Positions 38,532 through 48,263 are shown, counted from the first letter of the stretch. The stretch: 64,000 bases of DNA from WTFV01 sp965214865 (GCA_965214865.1 CBDCCN010000004.1:1612001-1676000), one strand, 5' to 3'. Notes: generated by a model not told the origin, from the letters alone. Numbers and translations are program-made.

Positions 38532-41500
38532 TCAGAAGTCGATCTGGCCGCCGATCTGCACAAGCCGGGGATCGATGATGAAGTTCGGGGCTCCCCAGCG
38601 CGGGCCGTACGAGCTGTTGACCCCGCGCACGTCGCTCGTGTTCATCAGGTTGTACGCGTCGAGGTTGATCTGGAACCGCAACCGCCCGTAGTCGATGATC
38701 TTGCTCACCCGGAAGTCGAGCCGGGAGATCCGATCCTCGAACAGCGTCTGCGGAGCCGCCAGCGGCACCAGCGCCCATCCCGCCGAGAGAGGCCGTCCGA
38801 GCCCGACGGCGTCGGCGCTGGAGATCAGCAGGTTCGCGTCGTAGTCCGGCCCGGAGAGGTTCTGGTACGCCGCGCTGACGAAGAGGTCGCCTGGCAGCGG
38901 AATCGATCCGAACGCCTTGACCTGCGTCTGGGCCATGAACGGGGTCACCACCCGGCAGTGCAGCATGTCCTGCGGCGAGTCGATGGTGAAGCACTGGTCG
39001 TCGATCGACCGGCCGGTGTCGAACCCGCCGCCGAACTGGATGCCGTTGGCGAGCCGGCCGTCGAACGTCACGTTGAAGAAGTGATTCCGGCGGATGTCCT
39101 TCCCGAACTTGTCGGTCCGGGTGATGATGTTCTCGACCTGGCCGAACTTGTCCGGGTTGAGGTCGTACAGCCCGCAGATCTCGTTGCCCCCGCCGCCCGG
39201 AAGCCCCGGGTGGCTCGGCGCCGTGATGCAGTACGGGCTGTAGTCGCCCGCGGTCACGGCCAGGTTGTCGGTCCGCCGGTTCTTGCTGTCGTTCTGCTGG
39301 TTGTACCCGCCGTTGTTGAAGTAGTAGCCGACGGTCATCGACAGCCCCTGCAGCAGCTCCTGTTGCAGCTCCGCCGACAGGTCCCAGTTGCTGTCGCGCA
39401 GGCCGTTCAGCACGTCCGGGTCCCACAGGATGGCGTTGGGATTCAACTGGCCGAAGTTGTTGTTGTCGATCGCGCCGCATTCCCCGTTCGCCCCGAAGTT
39501 GCCCAGGTCGCAGTCGGGGACGTAGTTCCCGTTGGCGTCGTTCCAGGCCCGGTTCGTGCTGTTCACCGACCGCACGATGGGATTGTTGGCGTTGGTGATC
39601 TCGGTGCCGATCTTCGCCACGTAGCGGCCCAGCGAGCCCTTGACGGCGGTTCTCCCGTCACCGAACAGGTCGTACGCGACCCCCACGCGCGGATTGACAT
39701 CCCACCAGTTCGGCGTCCCCTCCCGTCGATCGAAGCTCCGGGTGGGCAACCACGGGTTGACCCGCGGAAAGTCCGCCCAGGGATTCACTGCGTTCGGGTC
39801 GTCCGGCTGCTGCTGCGCGGGGCTGTAGCCGTAGAGGTTGTCGATCCGCACGCCCATGTTGATGGACCACCGGTCGATGGTCCATTGATCCTGGGCGTAG
39901 AACCCCGTATCCCGGGCGCGATCCCGCTGGAGGTAGGGCGTCGACCACTGCGTGAGCCGGTTGGGCACCCCGTTGCGGAACCGGTAATGCACGTTGTTGC
40001 CGGCGTTGAGGAGGTAGACGTTGTCCACTAGCTGCTCCGCCTGGACGCCGGCCTTGAAGTTGTGCGAACCGGTGACGTACGACACCGAGAAGCGCTGGCT
40101 GTAGCGATCGGTGTTGTTGGGGTCGCCCCGCAGCCAGCCGTAGTTGCCGTAGGTGATCCCTGTCCCCACGTCGTTGACCAGCACTTCGTCCGCTTCGACG
40201 CCCGGCATCAGGAAGGTGTTCCACTGCGAGATCGCGATCGTGCCGCCGGCCTCCAGCAGCAGGCGGCTCGTCTGCGTCGACGTCCACGTGAACTGCATCA
40301 GGCGGTTCGGGTCGAAGCGATAGCCGGGCGCCGACTCCTGCATCCGGTTGGCGTTGGTGGAGCCGCAGTTGCACGCGCGCTGCTCGTCGTAGGTGAAGTT
40401 GAACTTGTGGTTCTCCGCCGCCTGCCAGGTGATGCGGCTGAGGTACGAGTCGTACCATTCCAGCCGCCCGCTGTAGCGGTTGTCCGGCATGTCCGTGTAC
40501 GGGATGAAGTTGACGACCTTCCGTTCCGCTCCCGGCGGTGTGAGGTGCCGCGGCTGGCCGGTGGGCGGGGCGCCCGGGAAGGTGCTCTGGTTCCAGTAGA
40601 CCCCGGCGTGCCTCCGCGAGAAGCCCCAGCTCCGCCCGGCCAGGAAGAACCAGAGCTTGTCGCGCATGATCGGTCCGCCCAGGCTCAGCGACTGGTCCCA
40701 CATCTTCAACGTCGAGTTCGACGTGTCGAGGCCGGCGTCCCGCAGTTCCTGCGTCAGGTTCTGGCTCTCCATGCTGTCGTTGGCGAAGAAGCCGGCCGCG
40801 ATGCCGCTGAAGGTGTTCCCGCCCTCCTTCGGAATCACGTTGACCACCGCGCCGTCGGCGTTCGTGTCGGCGGAGACGCCCGTCGTCTGCAGCACCATCT
40901 CCTGCACCGCCGCCGAGTTGATCTGATAGCTGCTGTTGCCGAAGCTGTTCTCGATGCCCATGCCGTCCATCGCGACCTTGGTGCCCGCCTTGCCGTGGTA
41001 CTCGCCGCCCACCTGGGACGAATAACGGCCGCCGACGTCGGCGAGGCCGGTGAACCCGGGCGTGAGGGTGACGAGGTTGTTGACGTGCTTCGTGCTCATG
41101 GGCAGGGTCGAGAGCACCTCGTCGGTCACCAGCGTCTGGCGGCGGACGTTCTGCACGTCGACGACGGGGGCCGCCCCGGTCACGGTGATCGTCTCCTCGA
41201 TCCCGCCGACCGCCATCGCCGAGTCGACGTTGGCCGTGAACCCGGTGGTCAGCTCGATCCCCTCCCGGATGATCGTGCTGAAGCCGGGCAGCGAGAACGT
41301 GACCGTGTAGACGCCCGGCCGCAGGTCGACTATCGAGTAGAGGCCCTGGCTGTCGGTGATGGCTACCCGCTGGCCTTCGATGAGTGCGGGGCTCGCGGCG
41401 GTGACGGTCACCCCCGGCAGGACGCCGCCGGTGTTGTCCGTGACCGTGCCGGAGATGCCTTGCGCGAACGCTGCGGCTGGCGCAAGCAGGACGACGCCGA

Positions 41501-41540
41501 CGACGACGCACGTACGACGCGCACGGGAGACGCTCTTCAC
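38532..41540 (-). CDS. Oar-like TonB-dependent outer-membrane receptor
   Basis: A 1002-residue outer-membrane protein. The signal peptide (residues 1-26, ending AAAFA) is followed by a carboxypeptidase-regulatory-like domain (GISGTVTDNTGGVLPGVTVT, then GLYSIVDLRPGVYTVTFSLP; residues about 28-110), a plug (ETITVTGAAPVVDVQNVRRQ onward) and a long beta-barrel ending in the aromatic C terminus GGQIDF. The arrangement is that of the Oar/CarboxypepD_reg TonB receptors abundant in Acidobacteriota; the ligand is unknown. The ATG at 41540 has an AAGGAGAG ribosome site. It is the first gene of a five-gene minus-strand run with the CRTAC1 and TPR genes, which suggests that these exported proteins work together at the surface. 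Confidence 0.92.
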   Translation of the reverse strand: MKSVSRARRTCVVVGVVLLAPAAAFAQGISGTVTDNTGGVLPGVTVTAASPALIEGQRVAITDSQGLYSIVDLRPGVYTVTFSLPGFSTIIREGIELTTGFTANVDSAMAVGGIEETITVTGAAPVVDVQNVRRQTLVTDEVLSTLPMSTKHVNNLVTLTPGFTGLADVGGRYSSQVGGEYHGKAGTKVAMDGMGIENSFGNSSYQINSAAVQEMVLQTTGVSADTNADGAVVNVIPKEGGNTFSGIAAGFFANDSMESQNLTQELRDAGLDTSNSTLKMWDQSLSLGGPIMRDKLWFFLAGRSWGFSRRHAGVYWNQSTFPGAPPTGQPRHLTPPGAERKVVNFIPYTDMPDNRYSGRLEWYDSYLSRITWQAAENHKFNFTYDEQRACNCGSTNANRMQESAPGYRFDPNRLMQFTWTSTQTSRLLLEAGGTIAISQWNTFLMPGVEADEVLVNDVGTGITYGNYGWLRGDPNNTDRYSQRFSVSYVTGSHNFKAGVQAEQLVDNVYLLNAGNNVHYRFRNGVPNRLTQWSTPYLQRDRARDTGFYAQDQWTIDRWSINMGVRIDNLYGYSPAQQQPDDPNAVNPWADFPRVNPWLPTRSFDRREGTPNWWDVNPRVGVAYDLFGDGRTAVKGSLGRYVAKIGTEITNANNPIVRSVNSTNRAWNDANGNYVPDCDLGNFGANGECGAIDNNNFGQLNPNAILWDPDVLNGLRDSNWDLSAELQQELLQGLSMTVGYYFNNGGYNQQNDSKNRRTDNLAVTAGDYSPYCITAPSHPGLPGGGGNEICGLYDLNPDKFGQVENIITRTDKFGKDIRRNHFFNVTFDGRLANGIQFGGGFDTGRSIDDQCFTIDSPQDMLHCRVVTPFMAQTQVKAFGSIPLPGDLFVSAAYQNLSGPDYDANLLISSADAVGLGRPLSAGWALVPLAAPQTLFEDRISRLDFRVSKIIDYGRLRFQINLDAYNLMNTSDVRGVNSSYGPRWGAPNFIIDPRLVQIGGQIDF

Positions 41541-41874
41541 GATACGCTCTCCTTTCCTGTTGCGGTGCGCCCTCCGGCCGACACGATGCCGGGCCCCGGC
41601 GGGCGCCGTGGGGAGCCGGTGTGCGGGACGAGCCCGGACGAACCCCCACGCGGTCTACGTCTGTCCGCTGTCGTCAACACGGACGGCGGGTTCGGGGACG
41701 ACCTCCTCGCGTCATCCTCCTACTGTCGCAGAGTGCACGACAAAAGTCATCATCACTGCTCATCACGTTCGTCGTCCTCGGGTGGTGCGAGTAGAGCGGC
41801 CCGCCATCCCGGCGACCCGGGCGCCCCCGCGGCCGGCGTCGAACGCGGCCTTCGTCGTGCTGAAGACGCGTCCG
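41541..41874. other. Gene-free promoter region of the TonB-CRTAC1-TPR run
   Basis: These 334 bases contain no supported gene on either strand. The part next to 41540 carries the TonB ribosome site. I saw no clear -35/-10 pair, and no repeat or hairpin stood out. Confidence 0.5.
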
Positions 41875-42345
41875 CTAGCGCAGCGACTCCAACCAGTCGG
41901 CGAACCGCTCGTTGAACAGCGCCCCGGAGCGCCGTTCGCGGATCTGCGCGACGACGTCCCGTCCCGGCATCCCGAGTTTGTGCATGATCAGTCCGGCCAC
42001 GAGGGCGGAGCGGTTGAACCCCATGCCGCAATGGGACAGCACGCGGTGGCCCTGCCCGACGAGGGTCGCGCCGAGGGCGGCCAGCGCGTCGAGCTTCGCG
42101 AGGTTCGGGAGATCCCCGTCGAAGATCGGGAAGTAGATGTAGAGAACCTGATTCGGTATGGTCGGCACGCCGACGTCCAGGCCGCCTTCGAGGTCGATCA
42201 CCGTGTCGATGCCGCGCCCCGCTACGATGGTCCAGTCGTGGATGACCGGCGAGATGAACAGCCGGCCGGCGTCGTCCACCGGCGTCAGCGCGAACAGTGC
42301 GCGCGGAATCTCGTAGCTGGGCGGGACCGGGTCGTTGTCTGCCAA
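41875..42345 (-). CDS. Dual-specificity/tyrosine phosphatase family protein
   Basis: A 156-residue cysteine phosphatase. The P loop SHCGMGFNRSALVAGLIM contains the C-x5-R signature (Cys then GMGFN then Arg) with the following Ser, and a general-acid candidate lies in IYFPIFDGDLPN about 40 residues upstream. No signal peptide is seen, so it is cytoplasmic. The substrate (phosphotyrosine, phosphoinositide or other) cannot be told. It ends 23 bases after the end of the 334-base gap and lies 90 bases downstream of the PQQ dehydrogenase, so it may be the last gene of that transcript. Confidence 0.82.
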   Translation of the reverse strand: MADNDPVPPSYEIPRALFALTPVDDAGRLFISPVIHDWTIVAGRGIDTVIDLEGGLDVGVPTIPNQVLYIYFPIFDGDLPNLAKLDALAALGATLVGQGHRVLSHCGMGFNRSALVAGLIMHKLGMPGRDVVAQIRERRSGALFNERFADWLESLR

Positions 42346-42435
42346 GTCTTCCTCTCTGCGTGAACGCGCCGGGCGGCGCGGGCGATCGTGAAGATGACGC
42401 GGCCGCCGCCGCGGCCCGCCGCGGGGCGGTCCGCG

Positions 42436-44100
42436 TCAGTACATCACGAAGGCGAACAGGCGCTGGCCGGCGGCCACCAGCACGTACTGGCGGCCGTCGA
42501 GCAGGTGTGTCTGCGGGGCGTTCGAGATGTTGCCGATGCGGGTGTGCCACAGCAGGCGGCCGTCCGCCGCGTCAAACGCCACGAAGTTGCCGCTGCCGTC
42601 GCCGGTGAAGACGACGCCCCCCGCCGTGGTCAGCACCCCCGCGCCGCCGCCGCCGCCCGGCGGCCAGGCGTGGCGCCAGACGATGTCGCCGGTGCGGTAG
42701 TCGATGGCCGAGAAGGCGTTGCCGCCCGACCCCACCACCACGCGGTCCTTCCCGCCGAGCCCCATCGACCCGCGCGGGTCCGGGTCGGTCAGGTACAGCA
42801 GGTTGAACCCGTTGTTCTCCTGCGTGTAGAAGAGGCCGGTGTCGGGGTTGAACGCCGGCGGCTGCCAGTTGGTGACGCCGCCTTCGACCGGCGACACGAG
42901 CACGCCGGGGATGAGCGCCTCCTTGCGCGGGTCGGGGTTCGGCGAGCCGCTCTCCCGGACGTGGCTGGCCCAGTTGGCGGTGGCGCCGTAGCGGGCGGTC
43001 GCGATGTGCTGGCCGGTCACGCGATCGACGGTGAAGAAGTAGCCGTTGCGCGCCGCCGTCGAGACCAGCTTGCGCGGTTCTCCGTCGATGACGCCGTCGA
43101 TCAGGATCGGGGTCTGGGCGGAGTCCCAGTCGTGGGTGTCGTGCGGCGAGGTCTGGAAGTACCAGGCCATCTTGCCGGTCGCCACGTCGACCGCGATAAG
43201 CGTGCAGGTGAACAGGTTGTCGCCGCGCCGCGCCACCCCGGTGTATCCGGGGGTCGGGTTCCCCGTGCCGAAGATGTAGTAGTCGGTTTCCGGGTCGTAC
43301 ACCCCGGGCACCCAGACCTGCCCGCCGCCGTGCGAGGCCGCGTCCAGGTTCGGCCACGTCTCCAGTCCCGGATCGCCCGGCTTCATCGGCACCGTATGGA
43401 AGATCCACTGCCGCTCGCCCGTCGCCGGGTCGAACGACTGCAGGAAGCCGGGGGCGTCGAGGTCGTTGCCGGTGCCGACGAGCAGGTGGTCGCCGACGAC
43501 GATCGGCGCCATGGTCGAGAAGTACTGCTCCTCGAAGCTCGCGATCTCGGTGTGCCAGCGCTCCTCGCCGGTCCGGACGTCGAGCGACACCAAGTAGTTG
43601 TCGACCGTCTCGAAGAAGAGCGAGTCGCGCCAGATGGCGGCGCCGCGGTTGCCGATGTGGGGGCCGCCCCGCGTCTTCCAGAAGTAGTGCCAGCGCTCGG
43701 TGCCGTCCCGCGCGTCGAGGGCCCAGACGTGGTCCGGCGCCGTGACGTACAGCAGGTCGCCCACCTGCAGGATGGCGCCCTTGATGCGCTGGCTGCCGAT
43801 GGTGAACTCGCCGCGGCCCTCGCCGCCGATGAAGTCCGGCGCGCCGTTGCCCGTCAGAGGCGGCATGCCGGTGTTCAGCTCCACCGTCCAGGCCAGCGTC
43901 AGGTGCTGCACCGTCTCGGTGGTCACCTGGGTCAGCCTGCTGTAGCGCCGGCCGGTGTAGTCGCCGGAGTAGGTCGGCCACGAGTCGCCGAGCGGCGCGG
44001 TGAGCGAGGCCGGGTCAAGCCCGCCCTCCTGCGCGCCGACGGCGGCGGGAGCGGCAATCGATGCAGCAGCGGCGAGCGCGGTAAGAAGTGTCCGTCTCAT
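42436..44100 (-). CDS. PQQ-dependent alcohol dehydrogenase-type quinoprotein
   Basis: A 554-residue exported enzyme (signal ending AAVGAQ) built as an eight-bladed PQQ propeller. Typical blades read LAWTVELNTG, VWALDARDGTERW, GAAIWRDSLFFET, LVSLDVRTGEERWHTEI, SFDPATGERQWIF, and near the end AIDYRTGDIVWRH and NFVAFDAADGRLLWHTRIGN. The catalytic region TSPHDTHDWDSAQTPILID provides the Asp expected to act as base. The substrate is unknown; the family oxidises alcohols or sugars in the periplasm and passes electrons to cytochrome c. The start overlaps the stop of the dihaem cytochrome gene (ATGA), strongly implying that the cytochrome is its electron acceptor. Confidence 0.88.
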   Translation of the reverse strand: MRRTLLTALAAAASIAAPAAVGAQEGGLDPASLTAPLGDSWPTYSGDYTGRRYSRLTQVTTETVQHLTLAWTVELNTGMPPLTGNGAPDFIGGEGRGEFTIGSQRIKGAILQVGDLLYVTAPDHVWALDARDGTERWHYFWKTRGGPHIGNRGAAIWRDSLFFETVDNYLVSLDVRTGEERWHTEIASFEEQYFSTMAPIVVGDHLLVGTGNDLDAPGFLQSFDPATGERQWIFHTVPMKPGDPGLETWPNLDAASHGGGQVWVPGVYDPETDYYIFGTGNPTPGYTGVARRGDNLFTCTLIAVDVATGKMAWYFQTSPHDTHDWDSAQTPILIDGVIDGEPRKLVSTAARNGYFFTVDRVTGQHIATARYGATANWASHVRESGSPNPDPRKEALIPGVLVSPVEGGVTNWQPPAFNPDTGLFYTQENNGFNLLYLTDPDPRGSMGLGGKDRVVVGSGGNAFSAIDYRTGDIVWRHAWPPGGGGGAGVLTTAGGVVFTGDGSGNFVAFDAADGRLLWHTRIGNISNAPQTHLLDGRQYVLVAAGQRLFAFVMY

Positions 44101-44984
44101 TTCAGGGTCACCAGATAGGCCGTGACGTTGTGGATGTCGGTGTCGCTGTACACGGAGAGCAGCTCGCGGTGGCGGGCCAGCGGGTCGGCAAGCTCGATTC
44201 GCGTGCCGCCGCCGCGCCGGCTGAACGACCGGTGGCGGCCGTCGGTCGTCGTCAGCACGACCACGAAGTCGTCGAGCCGTTCGAGCCGCCCTGCCACCCG
44301 TTCCCCGGAGGACGTGGTGACGGTGACGCTCACCGGGGGGCGCGGCCCGCTTCGGGAGCCGCCGCGCACCCAGGTGTTCTGGAGCTCTTTCGGTTCGGTG
44401 ATGCGGGAAGCGATGCCCTGCAGGTCGCCGGCCGGCGAATGGCACTCGGCGCACTGCGCGGCGAAGTAGGCCTGCCCGGCCGCCGCGTCGCCGACGAGGA
44501 TGTCCAGCTCGACCGGCGCGCCCTCCGGCGGCCCGCCCTGGCGGGTCGCGGTGGCGAGGATGCTGTGGATGTACTCGGCGACCGCCCGCACGTCCTCGTC
44601 GGACAGCGCCAGCGGCGGCATCCCCGACCCGTCGGGCGAGGTGCTCCCGTTCCGGATCACCGGCCCCAGCAGCTCGCCCTGCAGGTCTCGCAGCACCAAC
44701 TGCGACCGCAGCAGGTTGGGCCCGCCGAGGTCGCCGCCCCGCAGGTCGACCCCGTGACAGGCGCGGCAGTTGATGCCGTATATGCCGCGGCCGCGGGCGG
44801 TCCGCTCGGGATCTCCGGGCGGGCGCTGCAGAGCCGGATAGAGCCCCTGGCGCCGGGGCTGTCCGGCCGCCTGTTCTCCGGGTCCACCGCCCGCCGCCGC
44901 GAGCTGCGGCGCCCACGCCGCCGCGGTGACCGTCACCAGAAGCAGGGCGCCGATCCTCGTCGCCGTCCGCGTCGCTCTCTGCAT
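44097..44984 (-). CDS. Dihaem cytochrome c partner of the PQQ dehydrogenase
   Basis: A 295-residue exported protein with a signal peptide (ending QLAAA) and two haem motifs: CRACH in GINCRACHGVDLRGGDLGGP and CAECH in AQCAECHSPAGDL. Each begins a cytochrome c domain; a distal Met candidate for the first lies in GSGMPPLALSDED. The C-terminal 90 residues (VTVTTSSGERVAGRLERLDD and on) are a beta-rich extension without haem, ending in DTDIHNVTAYLVTLK, a helix typical of cytochromes c. It is translationally coupled to the downstream PQQ enzyme by an ATGA overlap. Confidence 0.88.
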   Translation of the reverse strand: MQRATRTATRIGALLLVTVTAAAWAPQLAAAGGGPGEQAAGQPRRQGLYPALQRPPGDPERTARGRGIYGINCRACHGVDLRGGDLGGPNLLRSQLVLRDLQGELLGPVIRNGSTSPDGSGMPPLALSDEDVRAVAEYIHSILATATRQGGPPEGAPVELDILVGDAAAGQAYFAAQCAECHSPAGDLQGIASRITEPKELQNTWVRGGSRSGPRPPVSVTVTTSSGERVAGRLERLDDFVVVLTTTDGRHRSFSRRGGGTRIELADPLARHRELLSVYSDTDIHNVTAYLVTLK

Positions 44985-45110
44985 GCCGGCGATTATCGCT
45001 CCGCCGCGGCGGGTGTCAAGCGCCGGCGGGTCGGTGGATCGGCGGCGCCCTTCGACGTGGACGGTCGGAACCGGGTCGCCGCCGCCGCGCCGAAGGCTCC
45101 TGCCCGTAGC

Positions 45111-45506
45111 TCAGGACGTCGGGGAGAGCGGCTGCCAGAGTCCGATGATGTTGCCCTCCGGATCCTCGACCTGGGCGTAGATCCCCATGTTCGGAATCTC
45201 CGTCGGCCCGGTCACCCGGGATCCACCGGCCGCCTCGACTTCGCCGAGACGTTGTTCACACGAGGAAACCTCGATCACCACGACGGGAGACTTGCTGCCG
45301 CCTTCGTCCCCCCGCGGATACATCCCGCCGTTGATGCCGCCGGCCGCGGTCGGCTGCATCCGCTCGTCGACCGGGGTGGTCACGACGAAGGTGTACGGCA
45401 TGTCTCCCGCAGCGTCGGAGATCTGCCACCCGAACACGTTGCCGTAGAACTCGGTGGCGCGCGCCTTGTCGCTGAAAGGGATCTCGAAGTGGCAAACGCG
45501 ATCCAT
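45111..45506 (-). CDS. VOC (glyoxalase/bleomycin-resistance) family protein
   Basis: A 131-residue single VOC domain. The opening VCHFEIPFSDKARATEFYGNVFGWQI and the closing VEDPEGNIIGLWQP are family hallmarks, and His6 and the Glu in the last strand region are positioned as metal ligands. VOC proteins range from glyoxalases to dioxygenases and antibiotic-binding proteins, so no reaction is assigned. It stands alone, 125 bases beyond the cytochrome gene and divergent from the DUF4159 gene. Confidence 0.85.
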   Translation of the reverse strand: MDRVCHFEIPFSDKARATEFYGNVFGWQISDAAGDMPYTFVVTTPVDERMQPTAAGGINGGMYPRGDEGGSKSPVVVIEVSSCEQRLGEVEAAGGSRVTGPTEIPNMGIYAQVEDPEGNIIGLWQPLSPTS

Positions 45507-45793
45507 GGAGAGTCTCCTCCTGCCCCTGGTTCAGGGCGATTCGTGAAATACGTGACCGCCGACCGGCCCGTCGCCGTCCGGAAGACCGGTCGCGGCGGCG
45601 GAGCTGCGCCACGACCGCACGGCTTCAACGCCCTTGGACGAAAGGCCCGCCGGCAAAGTTCCTCCGGAGTGTTCGCACGTCGCGAGCGGCCCGTTGACGG
45701 GACACGCGACCCCACGACGAAACGTGAGGCTCACGGGGATGGGTCGGTTCTGCTGGCGCTGGCGCCGCCGCCGCGCTACGATCGACGGTCCAG

Positions 45794-46582
45794 ATGCGCC
45801 GACGCCGCGTCGGTCCCGGGGTGCTCGTCCTCGCCGCGCTCGCCTGCGCGCTGCTGGCGGCGGTCGTCTCGGCCCAACCCTTCCTCGGCTTCGGCGCGTG
45901 GGGGCGTCCCAACCTGCGCTACGACGGAGAGGTCACCTTCGTGCGCCTGCGCTGGGACCGGGGCACGTTCGGCGCTCCCGTGTGGGGGCGCGGCTACATG
46001 ATGTGGGCGCACGAGTTCCCGCGGGCCGAGCAGCACCTGATGGCGCTGCTCGCCGACTTCACCACCGTCAACGCCAAGGACACCGGCAGCCTGATTCTGC
46101 CCCTCGACGATCCCCAGCTCTTCCGGCACCCGATCGCGCTGATGCAGGAGCCGGGCTTCTGGGCGATGACCGACTTGCAGGCGGACCGCCTCCGCGAGTA
46201 CCTGCTCAAGGGCGGCTTCGTCATCTTCAACGACTTCGAAGGGCGGCAGTGGGACAACTTCGAAGCGCAGATGCGCCGCGTGATCCCCGACGGCCGCTGG
46301 CTTCCCCTCGATCCCGGCCACCGTATCTTCGACGCCTTCTTCCGCGTCGAGGAGCTCGATCTCCCGAACCCCTACAACCACCACCTCGCCGGCCTCGTCC
46401 CGGAGTACTTCGGATTGTTCGAGGACAACGATCCCGAAGGGCGGCTGATGTCGATCGCCTGCTACAACACCAACCTAGCGGAGTTCTGGCAGTCGGGCGG
46501 CGCCGGGTTCTTCCCGATCGAGCCCATGAACAACGGGTTCGAGCTCGGCATCAACTACATGATGTACGGGCTGACGCATTGA
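45794..46582 (+). CDS. DUF4159-family exported protein
   Basis: A 262-residue protein with a signal peptide ending AAVVSAQ, then a domain of the DUF4159 type: LRYDGEVTFVRLRWD near the N terminus, WAHEFPRAEQHLMALLADFT, LREYLLKGGFVIFNDFEG and ELGINYMMYGLTH at the C terminus. The family is often encoded near MoxR/VWA-type membrane-complex genes, but none are adjacent here. No catalytic residues are known. It converges on the porin gene across 172 gene-free bases. Confidence 0.78.
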   Translation: MRRRRVGPGVLVLAALACALLAAVVSAQPFLGFGAWGRPNLRYDGEVTFVRLRWDRGTFGAPVWGRGYMMWAHEFPRAEQHLMALLADFTTVNAKDTGSLILPLDDPQLFRHPIALMQEPGFWAMTDLQADRLREYLLKGGFVIFNDFEGRQWDNFEAQMRRVIPDGRWLPLDPGHRIFDAFFRVEELDLPNPYNHHLAGLVPEYFGLFEDNDPEGRLMSIACYNTNLAEFWQSGGAGFFPIEPMNNGFELGINYMMYGLTH

Positions 46583-46754
46583 GCGGGCCGTCGGCCCCGG
46601 GTCCGCGATGCACCCTGTCGTAGTTCAAGCCCCCGCCCGGCGCCCGGCGAGGGAACGGCAATCGGGAGGCGGTGTTCATTGGAGACGGAACGCCTCGGCA
46701 GGGTCGGGATTGGAGTGCCACGGCGCGCCAGCCGTCAAGGACCACCGCACGGCC

Positions 46755-48197
46755 TCAGAACCCGACCATCGTCTGCAGGTAGAAGAAGTCCGCGGCGTCC
46801 AGCGTGAAGTCCGCGTCGCGCAGGTAGGCGCCACCGAAGAAGCGGCCATAGCCCGCCTCGATCCCGACCGGGCCGACGGGGAGCCTGACGGTGATGTCGA
46901 GCTCGTTGCCGACGTGCGGCGAGACGGCTGCACCGCCGGCCCGGTGGACGACGGCGCCGCCGACGTTGTACCAGGCGTCCGCGCCGGGTGACAGGAGAAC
47001 GAAGTCCTGCAGGCCCACGCGCAGGACCGCGCGTCCCGGCAGGGTCGCCTCCGCCGTGACCTCGGTGTTGCGCAGGTTCTGCAGGGCGAAGAAATCCATG
47101 TAGCCGTAGTAGGCGTGGCCCAGCGGATAGAGCTGATCGAACGTGCCGTGGACGCCGTCGGTCGGGTCGTCGTCGCCGCTGCCCAGGTTGAACGCCGCGC
47201 CGAGCTTCAACCTGCCCGGCAGGTCGGTCGTGTAGGACCCGCCGACGTGCACCAGCGCGGCGCGGTGGTCCAGGCCGCCGTAGCTGCCGGTCTGGGCGGC
47301 CGCCTCGCCGTCGAACGCCCACCGCCCGTAGCGGGTGTCGACGCGTGTCCCGACGGTGTGGACGGCGTCGTCGAGGCGCGCGGCGCGGCGCAGCAGCCAG
47401 TAGCCCTCGATCGTGCCGCCGACGAGGAGCGTCGTGTCGCTGTAATAGACCCCGTGGAGCTGGCTGTTGAACATCCGGCTCCCGGTCGGCCCGTGGTCGT
47501 TGAGACGGGTCGGCCTCACCGGCACGAGGCGCGTGGCGAAGGCGTCGAGCTTGCGGCCGGGGCCGGCGCCGATGCCGACCCGCGCCCCGTCGAACACCCG
47601 CGCGGTGTTGACCCATTCGAGTGGCGAGATCATCCGCTGGGCGCCGTAGACCAGCTTCTGGCGGCCGATGCGCAGCGAGACCGGCGCCGGTCCGGCCGGA
47701 GATCCGACGTCGAGGTACGCCTGGTGGATGTCGAGCCGGTCGGCGAAGATGTTCGGCGTCCGCGTCTCGCTGATCGCCTGCTCGCCGTAGATCCGGGCGT
47801 CCTGCAGCTCGACGATGCCGGTGACCCGGTCGCTCGGCTCCCAGGTCAGGTCGAACCGGAACCGGGAGAGCAGGTAGTCCTCGTCGTTGCCCGGCCGCGC
47901 GTCGTCGAACTTGGCGTTGCGGCGGCTCTCGGTACGCAGGCGGAACTGCGAACCCATCGTGAGGCCCGGCAGGATCCGGCGCCAGTCGGACGATCTCTCC
48001 ATCGCCGCCTGCGCGGTGGACACCGAGGTCGATCGCAATGAATCAGGCGGTGGTTCCGCATCCGTGGCGCGGTCGTCGGCGGAGCCGGCTCGACCGGGCG
48101 TGGTGACGCAGAAAGCGAAACAGAGCATGAGCGCGACCACGTGGACGACGGGGCGGCGCGCGCACGAGAGGACGGAGAACGCATCGTGAGTCGGCAT
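46755..48197 (-). CDS. Alginate-export-type outer-membrane porin
   Basis: A 480-residue outer-membrane beta-barrel. A hydrophobic signal region (VVHVVALMLCFAFCVTTPGRA) precedes repeated amphipathic strands with alternating residues. Barrel blocks such as GSQFRLRTESRRN, NIFADRLDIHQAYLDVG, LRIGRQKLVYGAQRMISPLEW and ARVFDGARVG match the alginate-export (AlgE-like) domain, and the protein ends in an aromatic residue (LQTMVGF). Such porins export or pass anionic polysaccharides or other solutes; the actual substrate is unknown. The start at 48197 gives a 30-residue leader; an upstream ATG at 48227 would add ten basic residues. It lies beside the first copy of a 157-bp direct repeat. Confidence 0.8.
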   Translation of the reverse strand: MPTHDAFSVLSCARRPVVHVVALMLCFAFCVTTPGRAGSADDRATDAEPPPDSLRSTSVSTAQAAMERSSDWRRILPGLTMGSQFRLRTESRRNAKFDDARPGNDEDYLLSRFRFDLTWEPSDRVTGIVELQDARIYGEQAISETRTPNIFADRLDIHQAYLDVGSPAGPAPVSLRIGRQKLVYGAQRMISPLEWVNTARVFDGARVGIGAGPGRKLDAFATRLVPVRPTRLNDHGPTGSRMFNSQLHGVYYSDTTLLVGGTIEGYWLLRRAARLDDAVHTVGTRVDTRYGRWAFDGEAAAQTGSYGGLDHRAALVHVGGSYTTDLPGRLKLGAAFNLGSGDDDPTDGVHGTFDQLYPLGHAYYGYMDFFALQNLRNTEVTAEATLPGRAVLRVGLQDFVLLSPGADAWYNVGGAVVHRAGGAAVSPHVGNELDITVRLPVGPVGIEAGYGRFFGGAYLRDADFTLDAADFFYLQTMVGF

Positions 48198-48263
48198 GCG
48201 CCACGTAGCTATCAAGACACGTGCCAATTCCGGGACGACGCGCCCCGGCGGCGGGTCGGCCCG

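Noticed and set aside
38473..38563. ATG at 38563 as the start of the first CRTAC1-like gene
   Set aside because: It would overlap the TonB receptor gene by 32 bases and add a basic unconserved leader that hides the lipoprotein signal; the GTG at 38473 is preferred.
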